Positions 31,818 through 32,996 of a stretch of 32,996 nucleotides of DNA are shown here, in pieces. The DNA is from Candidatus Obscuribacterales bacterium (GTDB lineage Bacteria > Cyanobacteriota > Vampirovibrionia > Obscuribacterales > Obscuribacteraceae), in contig JAIETF010000021.1 in NCBI GenBank assembly GCA_019745415.1, positions 1 through 32,996 of the forward strand, read 5' to 3'. A program made the translations under genes and the position numbers. The notes beneath the pieces are model-generated. The model saw only the letters and a list, made by a program, of their open reading frames with translations. It searched no databases and was not told the DNA's origin. The stretch's first letter is position 1, and the number at the start of each line of letters is the position of its first letter.

Positions 31818-32075
31818 TTAGCGTACTCGCCGCTTCAGCTTGGCGGCGGCGAGAGTGGCTTGACGCCTCGCTTGCATGCCGTAGGCGGCGGTGCAAATGG
31901 CGAGGGCGGAGATAAGCATCGACAGGGTGGAACCCGTGGGCACACCGCAGACGATGCCGAGAATGAGCACCGCTCCGGCGGCTGCCAGAGCGGTGCTGAT
32001 CTGACGGTCGCGGCTGGACCCGTACCAGGCCAGTGCGATGGTCACTGTCAAACAGAGCAAGATGAAGACGGTCAT
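31818..32075 (-). CDS. Small membrane protein in patatin operon
   Basis: 85 residues, three predicted membrane segments (about 2-17, 26-44, 49-66) and a basic tail (LAAAKLKRRVR). Not recognised. AAGGAG lies 8 bases before the ATG at 32075. It is 16 bases ahead of the ATPase gene. Confidence 0.72.
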   Translation of the reverse strand: MTVFILLCLTVTIALAWYGSSRDRQISTALAAAGAVLILGIVCGVPTGSTLSMLISALAICTAAYGMQARRQATLAAAKLKRRVR

Positions 32076-32093
32076 TTCGTTCTCCTTGGTCTG

Positions 32094-32414
32094 TCAGTGG
32101 TAGGTGTGGCGAACGTTGTCGTCACCCTCGGCTGCCGGTTTCGCCGGCGGCAGGCTCGGGCAGTCGAGCTTGATCAACTCGACGCCGTGCTGCAAGTCGT
32201 CGGCGTGCCGCAGGAAGAGCCGAGTGGCGGCGTTGAGCGCCGTCTTCTGGCTGCGGTAGCGGCGGTAGCCCAGCATCTGTCCGTCGCGGTTCGTTTCGGG
32301 GAAGCGCGACTTGAGCCAGTCGAAGCCGTTGAAGTTCTCGACTGCCTGCACCAGACCGACGCGGCACATGCCGTCGTTGAACTGGAAAACTGCGATTGTG
32401 GTATCTAGACTCAT
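32094..32414 (-). CDS. Hypothetical protein, first gene of patatin operon
   Basis: 106 residues, soluble, Arg- and Asn-rich, with FNGFDWLKSRFPETNRDGQM and YRRYRSQKTALNAATRLFL as recognisable stretches; not a family I know. TAAGGAG precedes the ATG at 32414. A strong terminator (32466-32511) lies between it and the CCA-enzyme gene, so the operon promoter must lie in the roughly 50 bases 32415-32465 or inside that upstream gene. Confidence 0.72.
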   Translation of the reverse strand: MSLDTTIAVFQFNDGMCRVGLVQAVENFNGFDWLKSRFPETNRDGQMLGYRRYRSQKTALNAATRLFLRHADDLQHGVELIKLDCPSLPPAKPAAEGDDNVRHTYH

Positions 32415-32465
32415 GGTTTTATCTCCTTACATCTGTTGAAAAGTTTTTGGTGATACAAAGAAAAT

Positions 32466-32511
32466 CCGGCTGCGGCAGAGATTGCCTTAGGCACTCTCCC
32501 ACCGCAGCCGG
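32466..32511 (-). terminator. Terminator after the CCA-adding enzyme gene
   Basis: 10-bp stem CCGGCTGCGG / CCGCAGCCGG enclosing a second nested stem (GAGA-T-TGCC / GGCA-C-TCTC). The minus-strand side continues ATTTTCTTTG. Confidence 0.75.
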
Positions 32512-32522
32512 CATGATGACCT

Positions 32523-32996
32523 TCAGCAGCAGTGTTTGCTGCCTGCGGTCTGCACTGCAGCGACAGGCTCCGGTAAGGAAGCGAGTCGCTCCGCGTTCTC
32601 CTTCAGCCACTGGCTGGCTCCGGCGGCGTCGGTGAAGACACCGTCATGCTGAGCTTCGAAAGCAGCTTCTTTGATGACGCGGAAGACGGGGCCGGGCTTG
32701 AACCCCAGCTCTTTGATCTGCTTGCCGGTCACCAACGCTTCGGCACCAAGCCTCTGCGAGGGCGACTGGCAGGCAGCCAGTTTCTCGCGCAGGGCGAGGT
32801 AGTAAGCCCGGTGCGAGCTTGCCTGCCTTTCGGCGAGGCTGCGGCCGGTGCCCATCACGTCGCAGTGCTGCATCCTGATCAAGTCGAGGATGTCGCTCCG
32901 CTCCATGAGTTTCACCAGCTTGCTGCGCCGGATGCTCGGGTCGGCCATGTCGTGCATCTGCATGTGCAGGCGCACGATTTCGCTCACCCGGTTGGT
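32523..32996 (-). CDS. CCA tRNA nucleotidyltransferase, C-terminal part (cut by window edge)
   Basis: 157 codons, open to the right edge. The start lies outside the window; the GTG at 32987 is internal. The sequence fits the C-terminal half of an HD-containing CCA-adding enzyme: HMQMHDMADPSIRRSKLVKL after the HD domain, then LGAEALVTGKQIKELGFKPG and VFRVIKEAAFEAQHDGVFT, which is the family's LVTGKDL-LGxxPG ending. The enzyme adds or repairs the 3' CCA of tRNA. The catalytic N-terminal half is not visible. The tail ends in His-Cys-Cys. Codons are G+C-rich like the following operon. Viruses with large genomes also carry such enzymes, so a chromosomal housekeeping origin is likely but not proven. 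Confidence 0.75.
   Translation of the reverse strand, partial: TNRVSEIVRLHMQMHDMADPSIRRSKLVKLMERSDILDLIRMQHCDVMGTGRSLAERQASSHRAYYLALREKLAACQSPSQRLGAEALVTGKQIKELGFKPGPVFRVIKEAAFEAQHDGVFTDAAGASQWLKENAERLASLPEPVAAVQTAGSKHCC

Noticed and set aside
30983..31915. 310-codon plus-strand frame opposite the ATPase gene
   Set aside because: Antisense shadow of a G+C-rich gene with intact Walker motifs; no ribosome binding site or recognisable domain.
1..32996. CRISPR arrays, insertion sequences, transposases or integrases
   Set aside because: No regularly spaced direct repeats and no transposase or integrase motif were found in any of the supported genes; the GTTTCCTATTG repeat at 5109 has no spacers.

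Overview
The window looks like a bacterial chromosome of about 33 kb at medium G+C. Most of it reads like a free-living, eukaryote-like signalling bacterium of the Melainabacteria/Vampirovibrionia (Obscuribacter-like) type. That placement is an inference. It rests on the mix of kinesin-light-chain-like TPR proteins, a membrane Ser/Thr kinase with HEAT-like repeats, a secreted serpin, a leucine-rich-repeat protein, a class II B12-dependent ribonucleotide reductase and a chromosomal class D beta-lactamase. No ribosomal gene or other phylogenetic marker is present to prove it.

Layout. 1-560: 3' part of an unrecognised gene (minus), cut by the window edge. 806-2770: two SPFH/band-7 paralogues (minus), one short and one full length. 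3089-8416 (minus): a secreted TPR-matrixin protease, an ArsC-like thioredoxin-fold protein and nrdJ. 8417-9277: an 861-base gap rich in inverted repeats, including a strong plus-strand terminator with no gene in front of it. 9278-10655 (plus): two tandem paralogues of an unrecognised family with a near-identical 92-residue core. 10709-14499 (minus): Ser/Thr kinase and serpin, 26 bases apart. 14569-18993 (minus): a DUF1963-like protein, a secreted protein, a CsoR-type repressor, a TPR protein, a LysM protein and an LRR protein. 19213-21549 (minus): five-gene operon with a GH25 muramidase and three small membrane proteins. 22067-24901 (plus): a TPR protein, a DUF2059-like secreted protein and a small secreted protein. 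24891-27814 (minus): GT39 glycosyltransferase, a small tail-anchored protein, a PaaI-type thioesterase. 27878-28795 (plus): OXA-type beta-lactamase. 28980-32414 (minus): six-gene operon with patatin-like lipase, DUF3228-like protein, P-loop ATPase and small proteins. 32523-32996: C-terminal part of a CCA-adding enzyme, cut by the window edge.

Two kinds of DNA alternate. Most genes have mixed codon use (for example 25 G+C in the 60 bases 11341-11400). The full-length SPFH gene, the GH25 operon and the patatin operon/CCA segment are clearly richer in G+C (41, 39 and 37 of 60 in 2161-2220, 19381-19440 and 31441-31500), favour G/C-ending codons, have strong AAGGAG-type ribosome binding sites, and all lie on the minus strand. 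The three G+C-rich blocks whose downstream ends are visible all end in a hairpin terminator next to a shared sequence, TATAGAAnnTAGTA followed by an A/G-rich run; a weaker copy follows the short SPFH gene. This shared 3' end, the two G+C-rich operons, the tandem family with two invariant cysteines and the serpin-kinase pair are the parts most worth following up.
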